DNA of 64,000 bases, taken from the NCBI GenBank assembly GCA_963663845.2, contig OY760650.2, forward strand, positions 930,001 to 994,000, in the 5' to 3' direction. Positions 25,049-36,378 of the stretch are shown here, piece by piece. The position numbers were made by a program, and so were the translations under genes. Source of the stretch: Versatilivorator sp963663845. Lineage in GTDB: Bacteria; Acidobacteriota; Terriglobia; Versatilivoradales; Versatilivoraceae. How positions within the stretch are numbered: the stretch's first letter is position 1; every line of letters starts with the position of its first letter. The notes under the pieces are model-generated. The model was not told where the DNA came from and made no database searches. It saw nothing but the letters and a program-made list of their open reading frames with translations.

Positions 25049-26260
25049 TCAAGCCGCTTCACGCTCGGCGGCGGGCGTGTTGAGAATCTCGATGGCTTTC
25101 TTCAGTTGCAGGTCTTCTTCTTTCGGTCCGGAATCGGGTCCATCGGGAGCCTTTCCGGGGGCGGGATGGACTGAAGCCCCGGTCACTTCGTGGTCGGGAG
25201 CCACGCCACGAGCCTGTATCACCTGGCCCGATTGAGAGTAGTACTTGTAGACCGAAAGCAACACGGCCGCGCCTCCGGGAAGGGCAAAGAGCCTTTGGAC
25301 GGAGGCCTTGCCGAAGCTGCGGACACCGACGAGGTCTCCTCTTCGGTTTTCCTTGATGGCCACCGAAACGATCTCGGCCGCCGAGGCGCTGCCCAAGTTC
25401 TGAAGCACTGCCAGCGGCAAATTCGAGACCAGCTTGCCCGGGTCGGCCACGAACTCCTTCCTGGGAGACTTCTGTCCCTCGGAATAGGCGATCACCCCGT
25501 GGTCCAGGAACAGATTGGCCACTCCAACCCCCTCCTCAAAGGCCTCGCCCCCGCAATTGCGGAGATCCAGCACCAGCTTGCGGGCCCCCTGGGCTTCCAG
25601 GCTCTTCAATTCTTCGCGCGTGGCGGCGCTCACTCCTTCCACAAAGCGGGGAATGCGCAGGTAGCCAATGTCGCCTTTCAGCAGGCGCCCCCGGACTGAA
25701 GGGGGCCGACTACGCTCCCTCGCCACCGACATCAGCACCGGCTCGGATCGTCCAAGCCTCCGGATCTTGAGCTCCACCTTGGAACCGACATCCCCGGAAA
25801 GCAGGTACCCGGCCTGGACCAGGCCGATATTGCGAGTGGTGACTCCATCGATGGACTCGATGATGTCGCCCGGTTTCACCCCCGACTCCGCCGCCGCGCT
25901 CCCTTCAATGGGGTGAATGACCTTGATATACCCGAGCGACCTCTCCTTGGAGAGATCCAGCCCGATGTCGCCGTCGCCGCTGGTCCTGGTCTTTCGGTAT
26001 CGGCCATATTCCTCGGCCGTCAGATAGGTGCTGTAGGGATCCAGAGACTCCAGCAGGCCCAGCAGGGCCCCGTGCATCACCTTGGAGAGATTCGGATCCT
26101 CGACGTAAACCCCCTGGATCTTGACAAGCACCTCCATGAAGACGTTGAGTGGCGCATAGCCTTCGCCGCCGCCGTCTCTCCCCAGCAGACCTCCCACCAC
26201 GGAATAGAACACCAGCACCGTCGAGACCAGAATCACCAGGAACTTGTTGCGGTAGCTCAT
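25049..26260 (-). CDS. S41-family C-terminal processing protease (CtpA type)
   Basis: Membrane-anchored periplasmic serine protease, 403 residues. An N-terminal membrane helix (FLVILVSTVLVFYSVVGGLL) is followed by a PDZ domain (IHPIEGSAAAESGVKPGDIIESIDGV) and the S41 catalytic core: VLDLRNCGGEAFEEGV, the Ser-bearing NLGSASAAEIV and the Lys-bearing RSFGKASVQ. Catalytic Ser and Lys are both present. The ATG at 26260 is the natural start just before the helix; ATG 26347 adds 29 polar residues. Such proteases trim periplasmic proteins or outer-membrane components. Confidence 0.88.
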   Translation of the reverse strand: MSYRNKFLVILVSTVLVFYSVVGGLLGRDGGGEGYAPLNVFMEVLVKIQGVYVEDPNLSKVMHGALLGLLESLDPYSTYLTAEEYGRYRKTRTSGDGDIGLDLSKERSLGYIKVIHPIEGSAAAESGVKPGDIIESIDGVTTRNIGLVQAGYLLSGDVGSKVELKIRRLGRSEPVLMSVARERSRPPSVRGRLLKGDIGYLRIPRFVEGVSAATREELKSLEAQGARKLVLDLRNCGGEAFEEGVGVANLFLDHGVIAYSEGQKSPRKEFVADPGKLVSNLPLAVLQNLGSASAAEIVSVAIKENRRGDLVGVRSFGKASVQRLFALPGGAAVLLSVYKYYSQSGQVIQARGVAPDHEVTGASVHPAPGKAPDGPDSGPKEEDLQLKKAIEILNTPAAEREAA

Positions 26261-26417
26261 TTCGCCTCCAGGCTGAACAACTCCATGGCTGGAATTATAC
26301 TGGAAAAGCTCCTGCGGCTGCAGGTTTCTCCCCCCCGCTTCCGCCACCGCCCGGGCGCGGTCCGGCGTCGCCGATTCAAGAACGCCGCTTCCCGTGGTTC
26401 CTGAAAGCAGCTAGAAT

Positions 26418-27215
26418 GTGCGGGTGAGAAAACTCAAGCTCGCAATCGTCTGCTACGTCAATTCGCTGCCGCTCTCCTGGGGCTTTATCCAGAACCGGCC
26501 CAAGAGCCATTTTGAGCTGGAATTCCTGCCGCCCGCCCTGTGCGCCGACAAGGTCGCGGCCGGGTCGGTCGATATCGGTCTCATACCCGCCGTCGAATAC
26601 CAACGCATTCCGAACCTCAGGATCATCCCCAATCTATCGGTGGCGTCCAAGGGAAGCGTCCGAAGCGTGCTGCTGGTCAGCAAGGCGCCGTGGTCCCGGA
26701 TCAGGAGCATCGCCCTGGACCGCTCCTCGAGAACCTCGGTGATCCTCCTCCGGATTCTGCTCCGGATGAGAGGTCAACTCGATCCGACTCTCTGCTCCCA
26801 TGAGCCGGACCTGGCCTCCATGCTGCGCCGCCGCGACGCTGCCCTTCTGATCGGCGACGCCGCCCTCACCGCCGATACCGCCGGCCTGTACCGCTACGAT
26901 CTGTCGAATGCATGGCGGCAGGAAACCGGCAAGCCCTTCGTGTTCGCCTTCTGGGCCTGCCGCGCGGATAGCGGGATGGAGGACAGCGCCCCCTTCGAGG
27001 AATCCTACCGCTACGGCCGGGCCCACCTCGACGACATTGCCCGCCGGCAATCCCGCCAACTGCGGATGCCCGCCGAGCAGGTTCGCTCCTACCTTACCCA
27101 AAGCATCGACTATTCACTGGACGAGGAAAACCTGGACGGGTTGCTTCACTTCTACCGGCTGGCCCGGGAAATGAAGCTGATCGCGGAACCCAGGCCCCTG
27201 CGGTTCGTCCAATAG
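26418..27215 (+). CDS. mqnA: Chorismate dehydratase MqnA (futalosine pathway)
   Basis: First enzyme of the futalosine route to menaquinone, converting chorismate to 3-enolpyruvylbenzoate. The 265-residue periplasmic-binding-like fold begins LAIVCYVNSLPLSWGF and shows ALCADKVAAGSVDIGLIPAVEY, VRSVLLVSK, LLIGDAAL and FAFWACRAD, all MqnA features. Start at GTG 26418 or GTG 26424, both close to the divergent ctpA start. It implies that this organism makes menaquinone through futalosine; the other mqn genes are not in this window. Confidence 0.88.
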   Translation: MRVRKLKLAIVCYVNSLPLSWGFIQNRPKSHFELEFLPPALCADKVAAGSVDIGLIPAVEYQRIPNLRIIPNLSVASKGSVRSVLLVSKAPWSRIRSIALDRSSRTSVILLRILLRMRGQLDPTLCSHEPDLASMLRRRDAALLIGDAALTADTAGLYRYDLSNAWRQETGKPFVFAFWACRADSGMEDSAPFEESYRYGRAHLDDIARRQSRQLRMPAEQVRSYLTQSIDYSLDEENLDGLLHFYRLAREMKLIAEPRPLRFVQ

Positions 27216-27629
27216 TCACCTCCTGCCGGCCTGCCTGTCCATGGCCAGGTTGGCCAGGCGGTCGGCCTCCCGATTCCGGGAACGCGGGATGTGCCGGATG
27301 GAGAAGGCCTTGAGCCGGCCAATCAGGGCACGCGCCTGCCGGAAGGAACCCATGAGGTTGGGACTCCTGACCTTGTAGACTCCGGCGACCTGCCGCACCA
27401 TGAGCTCCGAATCGGCAAGGACGGTCACTTTCTCGAAACGGTTGGCCAGGGCATAGTCGAGCGCCGCAATCAGACCCGCGTACTCGGCCTGGTTGTTGCT
27501 GCGCACTCCCAGGCATCCCGAGAGGTTCGCCAGAACCTTGCCCTCGCCATCCAGGATGTGAGCCCCGTACCCCGAGGGGCCGGGATTTCCACGCGATCCG
27601 CCGTCGACGTAGGCCACCAGGCTCTTCAA
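27216..27629 (-). CDS. RNase HI-like protein (RVT_3 family)
   Basis: A 137-residue RNase H fold protein. The catalytic acidic residues are placed as expected: YVDGGSRGNPGPSGYG (Asp), NNQAEYAGLIAALDYAL (Glu), LADSELMVRQ (Asp) and HIPRSRNREADRLANLAMD (Asp). This short form, without the basic protrusion, matches the RnhA-like/RVT_3 family often paired with zinc-ribbon genes. It overlaps the next upstream gene by 4 bp (ATGA), so they form an operon, and it converges on mqnA with no gap. Confidence 0.85.
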   Translation of the reverse strand: MKSLVAYVDGGSRGNPGPSGYGAHILDGEGKVLANLSGCLGVRSNNQAEYAGLIAALDYALANRFEKVTVLADSELMVRQVAGVYKVRSPNLMGSFRQARALIGRLKAFSIRHIPRSRNREADRLANLAMDRQAGRR

Positions 27630-28366
27630 CCGCTTTTCTCCTCCTGTTTCGATGCGGAGGATGCGTCCGGCCCCCAGTAGAGAAAGCGGTCGCAGCGCTC
27701 GCAGTGAACGATCTGCTTCCCGGCCATGACCTGACCGAGCACGCTGGGGCGAATCCGCACGTGACAGCCCTGGCAGTTTTCATCGGCTCGAGCCACAGCC
27801 ACACCCTTGCGGGCCGTGGCTATCTTGCGATAGTCGCCGTAGACCTCCGGGGCAATCAAGCCGATCAGGTCGCCGGCCTCTCGCCGGCGGCGGTCCAAAT
27901 CGGTCCGGGTCTCCTCGATCTCTTCTTGCACCGCCTGCTTTTCCCGATCGACCCGAGTACTTTCCTTCCGAAGCCGCTGCTCCAGCAGCAGCCGTTCCTC
28001 CCGCAGACTCTCCTCCCTTTCCATATTGAGCAGGATCTCGTCCTCCATCGTGCCGATTCGCTCCCCGTGAAAGTCGATTTCGTGCAGGAGCGCCTTGTAC
28101 TGCTCGTTGGTCTTCACATCGGAAAGCTGGGAGCGGTACTTGGAAATCCTGTCTTCGACGATCTGTATTTCCCCTTCGAGCTGACGCCGGTCGGCGGCAA
28201 TCCGATCCAGCTCCGCCTCCTGCCGGTCCAACAGGCGCCGGGTCGAACCCAATTGCTCCTCCATGGCGGCGATCACCCTGGGAAGCTGCTCGAGCCTGCC
28301 GGCGGCATGCCGGATTCGAGTTTCGAGCCCTTGAAGCTCGATGAGTTTTTCCAGATCCGGATGCAT
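27626..28366 (-). CDS. Coiled-coil protein with C4 zinc ribbon (COG1579)
   Basis: A 246-residue protein: residues ~1-170 form a long antiparallel coiled coil (LEQLPRVIAAMEEQLGSTRRLLDRQEAELDRI ... RDEILLNMEREESLREE-like), and the C-terminus carries a zinc ribbon C-x2-C ... C-x2-C (ENCQGCHVRI and VHCERCDRFLY). This is the COG1579 family, proposed to bind nucleic acids but without a settled function; it frequently lies beside RNase H-like genes as here. Starts about 20 bp from the tRNA gene on the same strand. Confidence 0.85.
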   Translation of the reverse strand: MHPDLEKLIELQGLETRIRHAAGRLEQLPRVIAAMEEQLGSTRRLLDRQEAELDRIAADRRQLEGEIQIVEDRISKYRSQLSDVKTNEQYKALLHEIDFHGERIGTMEDEILLNMEREESLREERLLLEQRLRKESTRVDREKQAVQEEIEETRTDLDRRRREAGDLIGLIAPEVYGDYRKIATARKGVAVARADENCQGCHVRIRPSVLGQVMAGKQIVHCERCDRFLYWGPDASSASKQEEKSG

Positions 28367-28388
28367 GAATGAATCTGTCGGGGAGGAA

Positions 28389-28465
28389 TGGTGGGCCCAG
28401 TAGGACTCGAACCTACGACCGGCCGGTTATGAGCCGGCGGCTCTAACCAACTGAGCTATGGGCCC
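28389..28465 (-). tRNA. tRNA with CAU anticodon (Ile2 or elongator Met)
   Basis: A 77-nt cloverleaf with encoded CCA on the minus strand. Acceptor GGGCCCA/TGGGCCC, D-stem GCTC/GAGC, anticodon stem GCCGG/CCGGC with loop CTCATAA, and T-stem GTAGG/CCTAC around TTCGAGT. The anticodon is CAT; the first base pair G-C and D-arm exclude initiator Met. Lysidine-modified tRNA-Ile2 is favoured by the GGGCCCA acceptor, but elongator tRNA-Met cannot be excluded. Confidence 0.93.
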
Positions 28466-28496
28466 AAAATGGAACACAGGGAGGGTCCACCGGACA

Positions 28497-30239
<1,743 letters not shown>

Positions 30240-30279
30240 GACCATCCTTTTTCTCATCCTTCTCCCTGCAGGTCCAGGC

Positions 30280-32019
30280 CTAGCCCGCGATGGACAAGAT
30301 GAGTTTGGCTTTTTTTGAAACAAGACTGGCAACAAGCTCAAAGTCCTTGGCGCGGTCGGCCTGTTCGATCTGCTCTTGCAGGCGGGCAACCTCGTCTTGT
30401 CTCTTCTTGCGTCCCAGCCACTCCAGACAACCGGCGACCTGCTGCCGATCTCCCTCCTCGAAAACGGCTTCGCTGATCCAATTCTGCTCGCGGTCCCCGG
30501 GAAGCGACTCCCGCAGGCGCTCCGCCTCCACCCGCCCCTCTTTCCTGTAGAGAGCCACCATGGCGCTGAAGACGGCTTCCGACTCCATTCCCAGGTGAAC
30601 CCGCGAGCGGTCCAGTTGGTCCACGATTTCGCCGGCCTCCCGATCGAGGTCCAGGATGACCTTGATCAGTTGCCGCTCGACCGGGCTCAGGGAAGGCTTG
30701 CGAGAGCGTCCCAACTCCGGTTTCCTGCGGCCGCCGCCGGCCGCCCTGTGCAGTTCCGCCCGAACCGCGGTCTCCTCCACCTGAAAATACTCGGCCACCC
30801 GCCGGGTCTTCTCCTCCCGCTCTATGCGGTTGGAGAGGCGGGCCAGGAAGGGCAGCAACTCTTCGATGGCGGCAACCTTCCCCTCGATGGTCTCCAGGGG
30901 ATGCTTTTCCCGAGCCCGCGCCAACAGGTGCTCGAAGTCGGTGGGCGCCCGCTCCAGCAATCGCCCGTAGGCGGCGGCCCCATGGCCCCTGATGTAGGCA
31001 TCGGGATCGAGCCCATCGGGCAGAGCCAGGACACGCACGCCGAAACCACCCTGCAGCAGCAGGGCCAGCGATCGAAGGGTGGCCGAATCCCCGGCTTCGT
31101 CGGGATCGAAATTCACCACCACCTTCTTGGTGAAGCGGCCCAGCAATCGAACCTGGTCCTCGGTCAGGCTGGTGCCGCAGACGGCGACCGCGTTGCCGAC
31201 CCCGGCCTGATGCAACGCGATGCAGTCCATGTAGCCTTCCACCAGAACGGCCCGGCCCTGTCTTCGGAGGGATTCCCGCGCCAGGTTGAGGGCGTAGAGC
31301 GTCCGGCTCTTGCCGTACAGGGGGGTTTCGGGAGAGTTCAAGTACTTGGGCTGCTCCTCTCCCAGAGCCCGGCCCCCAAACCCCACGATTTTACCTGCCT
31401 CGTTCCAGATGGGAAACATCACCCGGCCCCGAAAACGGTCAAAGTGCCTGGAATCCCGCTCGCTTCGCTGGATCAACCCGCTCAGACGCAACTGATCCAG
31501 GGAATACCCGTCTTTCAGCTCCTGAAGCAGCCCATCCGAACGCTTGGGGGCATAGCCGATGCCGAAACGTTTCTGAATCTCGGGAGTCAGACCCCGTGCT
31601 TCCAGGTAGCGGCGAGCCTGCCCGGCGCCGCCGCCGGCCAGCTCCCGGCGGAAGTAGCGGCCGGCCTTGGCCTGAATCTCGAGCAGAGTCCGGCGCTCCC
31701 CGGCCTTGCGGTCGCTGGAGCGACTCCGGCTGCCTATCGGGATGCCGTATCGCTCGCCCAGCCATCGAAGGGCATCGGCGAAGGTCAACCCCTCCATCTT
31801 CTCCACGAAGTGGATCACGTCTCCCTTGGCGTGGCAGCCGAAACAGTAGAAGAACTGCCGTTCGGCGTGGACGTGAAAGGATGGCGTCTTCTCGGAGTGA
31901 AAGGGGCAGAGCCCGATGAAGTTGCTCCCCGATTTGCGCAGCCGGACATGTTCTCCGACGATCTGCACCAGATCGGCAGCGCTCTTCACCCGGTCTACCC
32001 CATCGCCGGCCAAGCTCAT
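30280..32019 (-). CDS. dnaG: DNA primase DnaG
   Basis: Primase making RNA primers at the replication fork, 579 residues. The N-terminal zinc finger (CPFHSEKTPSFHV ... FYCFGCHAKGDVI), the fold motif QKRFGIGYAP and the TOPRIM domain (AVLVEGYMDCIALHQAG and VVNFDPDEAGDSA) are intact; the C-terminal part would bind DnaB. ATG 32019 is preceded by GAGGTGAGC; GTG or ATG further upstream (32070) lies in sequence without homology. Upstream neighbour mutS2 ends 62 bp before. Confidence 0.95.
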   Translation of the reverse strand: MSLAGDGVDRVKSAADLVQIVGEHVRLRKSGSNFIGLCPFHSEKTPSFHVHAERQFFYCFGCHAKGDVIHFVEKMEGLTFADALRWLGERYGIPIGSRSRSSDRKAGERRTLLEIQAKAGRYFRRELAGGGAGQARRYLEARGLTPEIQKRFGIGYAPKRSDGLLQELKDGYSLDQLRLSGLIQRSERDSRHFDRFRGRVMFPIWNEAGKIVGFGGRALGEEQPKYLNSPETPLYGKSRTLYALNLARESLRRQGRAVLVEGYMDCIALHQAGVGNAVAVCGTSLTEDQVRLLGRFTKKVVVNFDPDEAGDSATLRSLALLLQGGFGVRVLALPDGLDPDAYIRGHGAAAYGRLLERAPTDFEHLLARAREKHPLETIEGKVAAIEELLPFLARLSNRIEREEKTRRVAEYFQVEETAVRAELHRAAGGGRRKPELGRSRKPSLSPVERQLIKVILDLDREAGEIVDQLDRSRVHLGMESEAVFSAMVALYRKEGRVEAERLRESLPGDREQNWISEAVFEEGDRQQVAGCLEWLGRKKRQDEVARLQEQIEQADRAKDFELVASLVSKKAKLILSIAG

Positions 32020-32081
32020 GCTCACCTCACCGGAACCCCGGCCCGCATTGCTCACCAGGTCCGGACCCACCGCGGTTCGGG

Positions 32082-34472
32082 TCAGACATGGAGAGAGACC
32101 ACCGTCACTCCGTTTCCTCCCTCATCGGATGCGGCCGGATGAAATTCGGAAACATGGGACTGGTCGGAAAGCCACTCCGAAATGGCCCGCCGCAACACGC
32201 CCATTCCGCTGCCGTGAATCAGGCGAACCGGAGACAAGGAAGCCAGCAGCGCGCTGTCCAGAAACTTGTCGGCCCTCCGAATGGCCTCGTCCGCCCTGCA
32301 GCCGACCAGATTGATCTCGTTGGATGGCAACTCCCCGGACTGAAACTGGACCGAGACTCCTCGGGAGCCTTCCCGGGCCGTTGGGGGCGGATCGCTGTCC
32401 AGCCCCAGCGACTCCAGTTCCTCGCCCTTCAACACGCACTTCAAGGCGCCCACCTCCACTTCCCAGGAGCCCTCTCCTCTCGGTCCCGTGACGGTGCCGA
32501 TCGAACCCAGGCGGGCCACCCTGACCCGGACTCCGACTCGAATTCCCTCCTCGGGAGCCTTCTCTCTCTCCGGCAACCCGGGACCGCCGCCGTCAGCCGG
32601 CCGGGAGCCGTCGACCGGAACCTCTTCCAGGTCCCTGGCCCGCCTGCGAACTTCGCTTCGCAGCCTGGCTTCTTCAAACCGGTCCCGGATCCCCGCCAGG
32701 AGCTGGGACGCCTCTTGCTCGAAGCGCCGGCGCGCCTGATTGCGGCAGCGGGCAATCTCCCGGCTCCTGGATTCTTCCAGGTCCCGCTGCCTTTTTTCAA
32801 GCTCCACCCTCCGATCCTTCAGCGCCGCCCGTTCCAGTTCCAGTCGGTTCCGCAGCCGGGCAGCCTCCGAAACCTGCCGGCCGAGCGCCCGAGCATATCC
32901 GGCAATCTCCCGCTCCGGCTCGGAGACCAGCCTTCGGGCGCGGGCCACCAGGGGTTCGGGAAGCCCGAGCTGCCTTGCCATGTCGATCCCGCTGCTGTTT
33001 CCGGGAATTCCCTGAATCAGCCGGTAGGTGGGACGCAGATCGGCCTGCTCGAACTCCACGCTGGCATTGACCACCCGTTCGGTCTGAAAGGCATACCTCT
33101 TGAGCCCGTTGAGGTGGGTGGTGACCACGGCCAGGATGCCTCGGGAGCGGAGCTCCTCCAGGATGGCGGTCCCCAGCGCGGCCCCCTCGCCCGGATCGGT
33201 GCCCGTGCCCAACTCGTCGAGCAGCACCAGCGCCGGAGGCCTGACCTCCTCCAGGATGCTGCGAATCTTTCCGAGGTGAGCGGAGAAGGTGCTCAGGTCA
33301 TCGGTCATGGACTGGCGGTCGCCGATATCGGCGAATATCCGGCGAAACAGGCCGATCCGGGCCGAGGCGGCGGGAACGGGAATTCCCGAAAGCGCCATCA
33401 GGGTCAACATGCCTACGGTCTTGAGGGCAACCGTCTTCCCGCCGGCATTGGGACCGCTGATCACCAGGACCTGACTGCCTGCCCCCAGAGTTACCGAAAC
33501 GGGAACGATCTCCCGCCCCTGCTCCTTCAGGTGCATCTCCAGCAGCGGGTGACGTCCCCTCTCGATCTGGAGGACCGCGCCCGCCTCGAGCTCGGGAAAA
33601 ACGCACTGGAACTTCCGGCAGAAGCGAGCCTTGGCAAAACTGAAATCGAGGATGCCTACAAACCGGGCCGCCGCCTGCAACTCCTGCAGATGCTGCCGGA
33701 TGGCCTGCGTCAGCTCCCGAAGGACGCGAACCACTTCTTCAGCGACCTGTTCCTTGAGCTGGATCAGCCGGTTGTTGAGCTCGACGCTCTGCAACGGTTC
33801 AATGAAGAGGGTCGAGCCGCTGGAACTGCTCCCGTGGACCACGCCGGGAAAAACCCTCTTGCGATCGGCGCGCACCGGGATGACGAACCGCTCGTTTCGG
33901 ATGGTCACCACCTCATCCTGCAGTAAGCCGGCCTTCTCTCCTCCCCGCAGCAGCCCGACCAATGAACGGCAGATGCGGGATCTCAGGCTGGCGACCTGCC
34001 GCCTCAGGGTCCGCAAGCGGGGACTGGCTCCGTCTTCGACCTCGCCCGTGGGACCGATCTTTCCGGCCAGTCGGGATATCAGTCCGCTCAAGTCTCCGGC
34101 CTGGCCGGCAGCCAGGCCCGAGAGAGCCGGGAACCGCCGGCCGGCAGCCTCGAGGGCCTTGCGGCCGGCGCGGGCCACCTCGGCCAGGTCGAGCACTTTT
34201 CGGATTTCGCCAGGATCCAGGACCGAGCCCTGCACACCCAGCCTGGCGAAGATCGGGGTCACCTCCGCCACGCGGTGGAACCGCAAGGGTTGCCCCGACT
34301 CGAGCATCTCCAGGCACTCGCGCGCCATTCGGAGCTGCTGGCGGAGTTCTCCCAAGTCCCCGGCGGGGATCAGACTGTCAAACCGCCGGGACCCCAGGGG
34401 ACAATCGGCAAACCCGGCGATGACCCGCTTCAGGTCTCGATAGTCCAGGACATCCAGGTCGGAAACGGCCAT
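32082..34472 (-). CDS. mutS2: Endonuclease MutS2
   Basis: MutS-like ATPase with a C-terminal Smr nuclease domain, 796 residues. MutS core: GPNAGGKTVALKTVGM (Walker A), STFSAHLGKIRSIL, LVLLDELGTGTDPGEGAALG (Walker B) and VVTTHLNGLK. The C-terminal Smr domain shows INLVGCRADEAIRRADKFLDSAL and RLIHGSGMGVLRRAISEWL. Homologues suppress recombination or rescue collided ribosomes. ATG 34472 (MAVSDLDVLDYRDL) fits the family start better than ATG 34493. Transcribed toward dnaG. Confidence 0.95.
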   Translation of the reverse strand: MAVSDLDVLDYRDLKRVIAGFADCPLGSRRFDSLIPAGDLGELRQQLRMARECLEMLESGQPLRFHRVAEVTPIFARLGVQGSVLDPGEIRKVLDLAEVARAGRKALEAAGRRFPALSGLAAGQAGDLSGLISRLAGKIGPTGEVEDGASPRLRTLRRQVASLRSRICRSLVGLLRGGEKAGLLQDEVVTIRNERFVIPVRADRKRVFPGVVHGSSSSGSTLFIEPLQSVELNNRLIQLKEQVAEEVVRVLRELTQAIRQHLQELQAAARFVGILDFSFAKARFCRKFQCVFPELEAGAVLQIERGRHPLLEMHLKEQGREIVPVSVTLGAGSQVLVISGPNAGGKTVALKTVGMLTLMALSGIPVPAASARIGLFRRIFADIGDRQSMTDDLSTFSAHLGKIRSILEEVRPPALVLLDELGTGTDPGEGAALGTAILEELRSRGILAVVTTHLNGLKRYAFQTERVVNASVEFEQADLRPTYRLIQGIPGNSSGIDMARQLGLPEPLVARARRLVSEPEREIAGYARALGRQVSEAARLRNRLELERAALKDRRVELEKRQRDLEESRSREIARCRNQARRRFEQEASQLLAGIRDRFEEARLRSEVRRRARDLEEVPVDGSRPADGGGPGLPEREKAPEEGIRVGVRVRVARLGSIGTVTGPRGEGSWEVEVGALKCVLKGEELESLGLDSDPPPTAREGSRGVSVQFQSGELPSNEINLVGCRADEAIRRADKFLDSALLASLSPVRLIHGSGMGVLRRAISEWLSDQSHVSEFHPAASDEGGNGVTVVSLHV

Positions 34473-34671
34473 TGAAAATCGACGGAAATTCAAAATCGTT
34501 AATTGTCCGTCCGCCGAAGGCGCCTGTCAACTTTGTGGGCTGGAATTTTTCCGGCCCGGCTCAGGGCACCACGGAACGGCAGGATCCCGTCTCCTCATTC
34601 AAGTTGAATAAATCGACCGGGTGAATCAGAATGGTGGCGCCGGCGCGCCGGCGGAGGGCTTTGTAAACAAC

Positions 34672-36363
34672 ATGATATGGAAGATCGCCCGACCGGATCC
34701 CACCCGGGTCAGGGAGTTGGCCCGAGCCCTGAACATCTCCGGGATTCTGGCAGCTCTGCTGCTGAACCGCGGCCTCCACGCTACCGAACCCGCCCGAAGG
34801 TTTCTGGACCCCCAGTTCAGCCATCTCCACGATCCCTTCCTCCTGTGCGACCTGGAACTCGCCGTCAACCGCATCCGGGAAGCCATCGACCGCCGCCAGA
34901 AGATACTGATCTACGGAGACTACGACGTGGACGGAAGCACCGCCGTGGTCATCCTCAGAAAGGCTCTGGAGATGTTGGGCGCCGAGTGCTGCTACCACAT
35001 CCCCGAACGGCTGGTGGAGGGCTACGGCATCAGGATCCCGATCCTGGAGAAGGCCGCTCGCGAGGGAGTCCAACTGGTGATTACCGTAGACACCGGCATC
35101 AAGGCCTACGAGGCCGTGGAACGCGCCCGCGCCCTCGATCTCGACTGCGTGATCACCGATCATCACCTGCCGGAGAACGGTCTGCCCGAAGCTCTGGCGG
35201 TGGTCAATCCCAAGCGTTCCGACTGTCCCTACCCGGACAAGCACCTCTGCGGGGTGGGGGTCGCCTTCAAGCTGGTTCAGGCCCTGTTCATGGAGACCGG
35301 CAACGAAAGGCACCTCCCCGCTTTCCTCAAGGTGGTGGCCATCGGCACCATCGCCGACGTCGTTCCGCTCATTGGCGAAAACCGGGTCTTCGCCAAGCTC
35401 GGGCTGGAGGGCCTTCAATCCCCCGCCAATCCGGGCTTGCGAGCCCTGATCGAAACCGCCAGACTGGAGGGACGGTCGATCACCAGCACCGACGTAGGCT
35501 TCCGATTGGCTCCGAGAATCAACGCCGTCGGGCGCATGGGAGGCAGCAGGGAAGCCGTGGAGCTGTTCGCCACCCGGGACGAGGGAGAGGCCAGGCGCCT
35601 CGCCGGCCAGATGAATCGTCTGAACCGGGAACGCCAGCTCATCGAGGAGCAGATCCTGAAGGCGATCGAGCGCCGAATCGCTGCCGATCCGGATCTGTCG
35701 GCCTCCCCCATCAAGGTGATCGATGGCGACCATTGGCACATCGGGGTGCTTGGAATCGTGGCCAGCAAGATTGCGGAGCGCTTCCAGAGCCCGACGCTGA
35801 TCATTTCCAAGATCGACCGGGTGGGCTCGGGTTCGGGTCGGGCTCCCGAGGGATTCCATTTGCTCCAGGCCCTGGAGAGCTGCCGCGACCTGTTGGACCG
35901 GTTCGGAGGTCACGCCCAGGCAGCCGGATTTCAGCTCCCTGCGTCCAAAGTGTCCGAGCTGCGGCGGCGAATCAACCGATACGCCGCCTCGGCCGCCGAA
36001 TTCAAGCCTGGCGAACGCCGACTCGCAGTGGACGCTGAAGTTCGCTTGTCCGACCTGGACGACGCCGTCTTTCGCCAGATTCAGCGCCTTTCCCCCTTCG
36101 GAAAGGAAAATCCGGCTCCCCTGTTCGTGGCCCGGCAACTGACCCTCATCGCCGAACCTCGGATCCTCAAGGGAAGGCATCTCAAGTTTCGGGTCGAGCA
36201 GGATGGGAGGGCCATGGATGCCCTGGCATGGAACATGGCGGACCGTCTGCCCTCCATTCGGGAGTCCGGGGGCGTGATTTCGCTGGCTTTCGAGTTGTCC
36301 GAGAACCTCTACGCGGGGCTCAGGGCCCTGCAATTGGTGGTTCGAGACGTAGGGACCGAATAG
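34672..36363 (+). CDS. recJ: Single-stranded-DNA exonuclease RecJ
   Basis: 5'-3' exonuclease for recombination and repair, 563 residues. DHH-family motifs: ILIYGDYDVDGSTAVVIL (motif I), TVDTGI, ITDHHLPEN (motif III), VAIGTIADVVPL and the DHHA1 part SGSGRAPEGFHLLQALESC ... RFGGHAQAAGFQL. ATG 34672 gives the natural N-terminus; GTG 34621 would add 17 unconserved residues. Divergent from mutS2 and 15 bp before the LPS-export gene, so it may lead that operon. Confidence 0.94.
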   Translation: MIWKIARPDPTRVRELARALNISGILAALLLNRGLHATEPARRFLDPQFSHLHDPFLLCDLELAVNRIREAIDRRQKILIYGDYDVDGSTAVVILRKALEMLGAECCYHIPERLVEGYGIRIPILEKAAREGVQLVITVDTGIKAYEAVERARALDLDCVITDHHLPENGLPEALAVVNPKRSDCPYPDKHLCGVGVAFKLVQALFMETGNERHLPAFLKVVAIGTIADVVPLIGENRVFAKLGLEGLQSPANPGLRALIETARLEGRSITSTDVGFRLAPRINAVGRMGGSREAVELFATRDEGEARRLAGQMNRLNRERQLIEEQILKAIERRIAADPDLSASPIKVIDGDHWHIGVLGIVASKIAERFQSPTLIISKIDRVGSGSGRAPEGFHLLQALESCRDLLDRFGGHAQAAGFQLPASKVSELRRRINRYAASAAEFKPGERRLAVDAEVRLSDLDDAVFRQIQRLSPFGKENPAPLFVARQLTLIAEPRILKGRHLKFRVEQDGRAMDALAWNMADRLPSIRESGGVISLAFELSENLYAGLRALQLVVRDVGTE

Positions 36364-36378
36364 AGGACCAACCGTCCG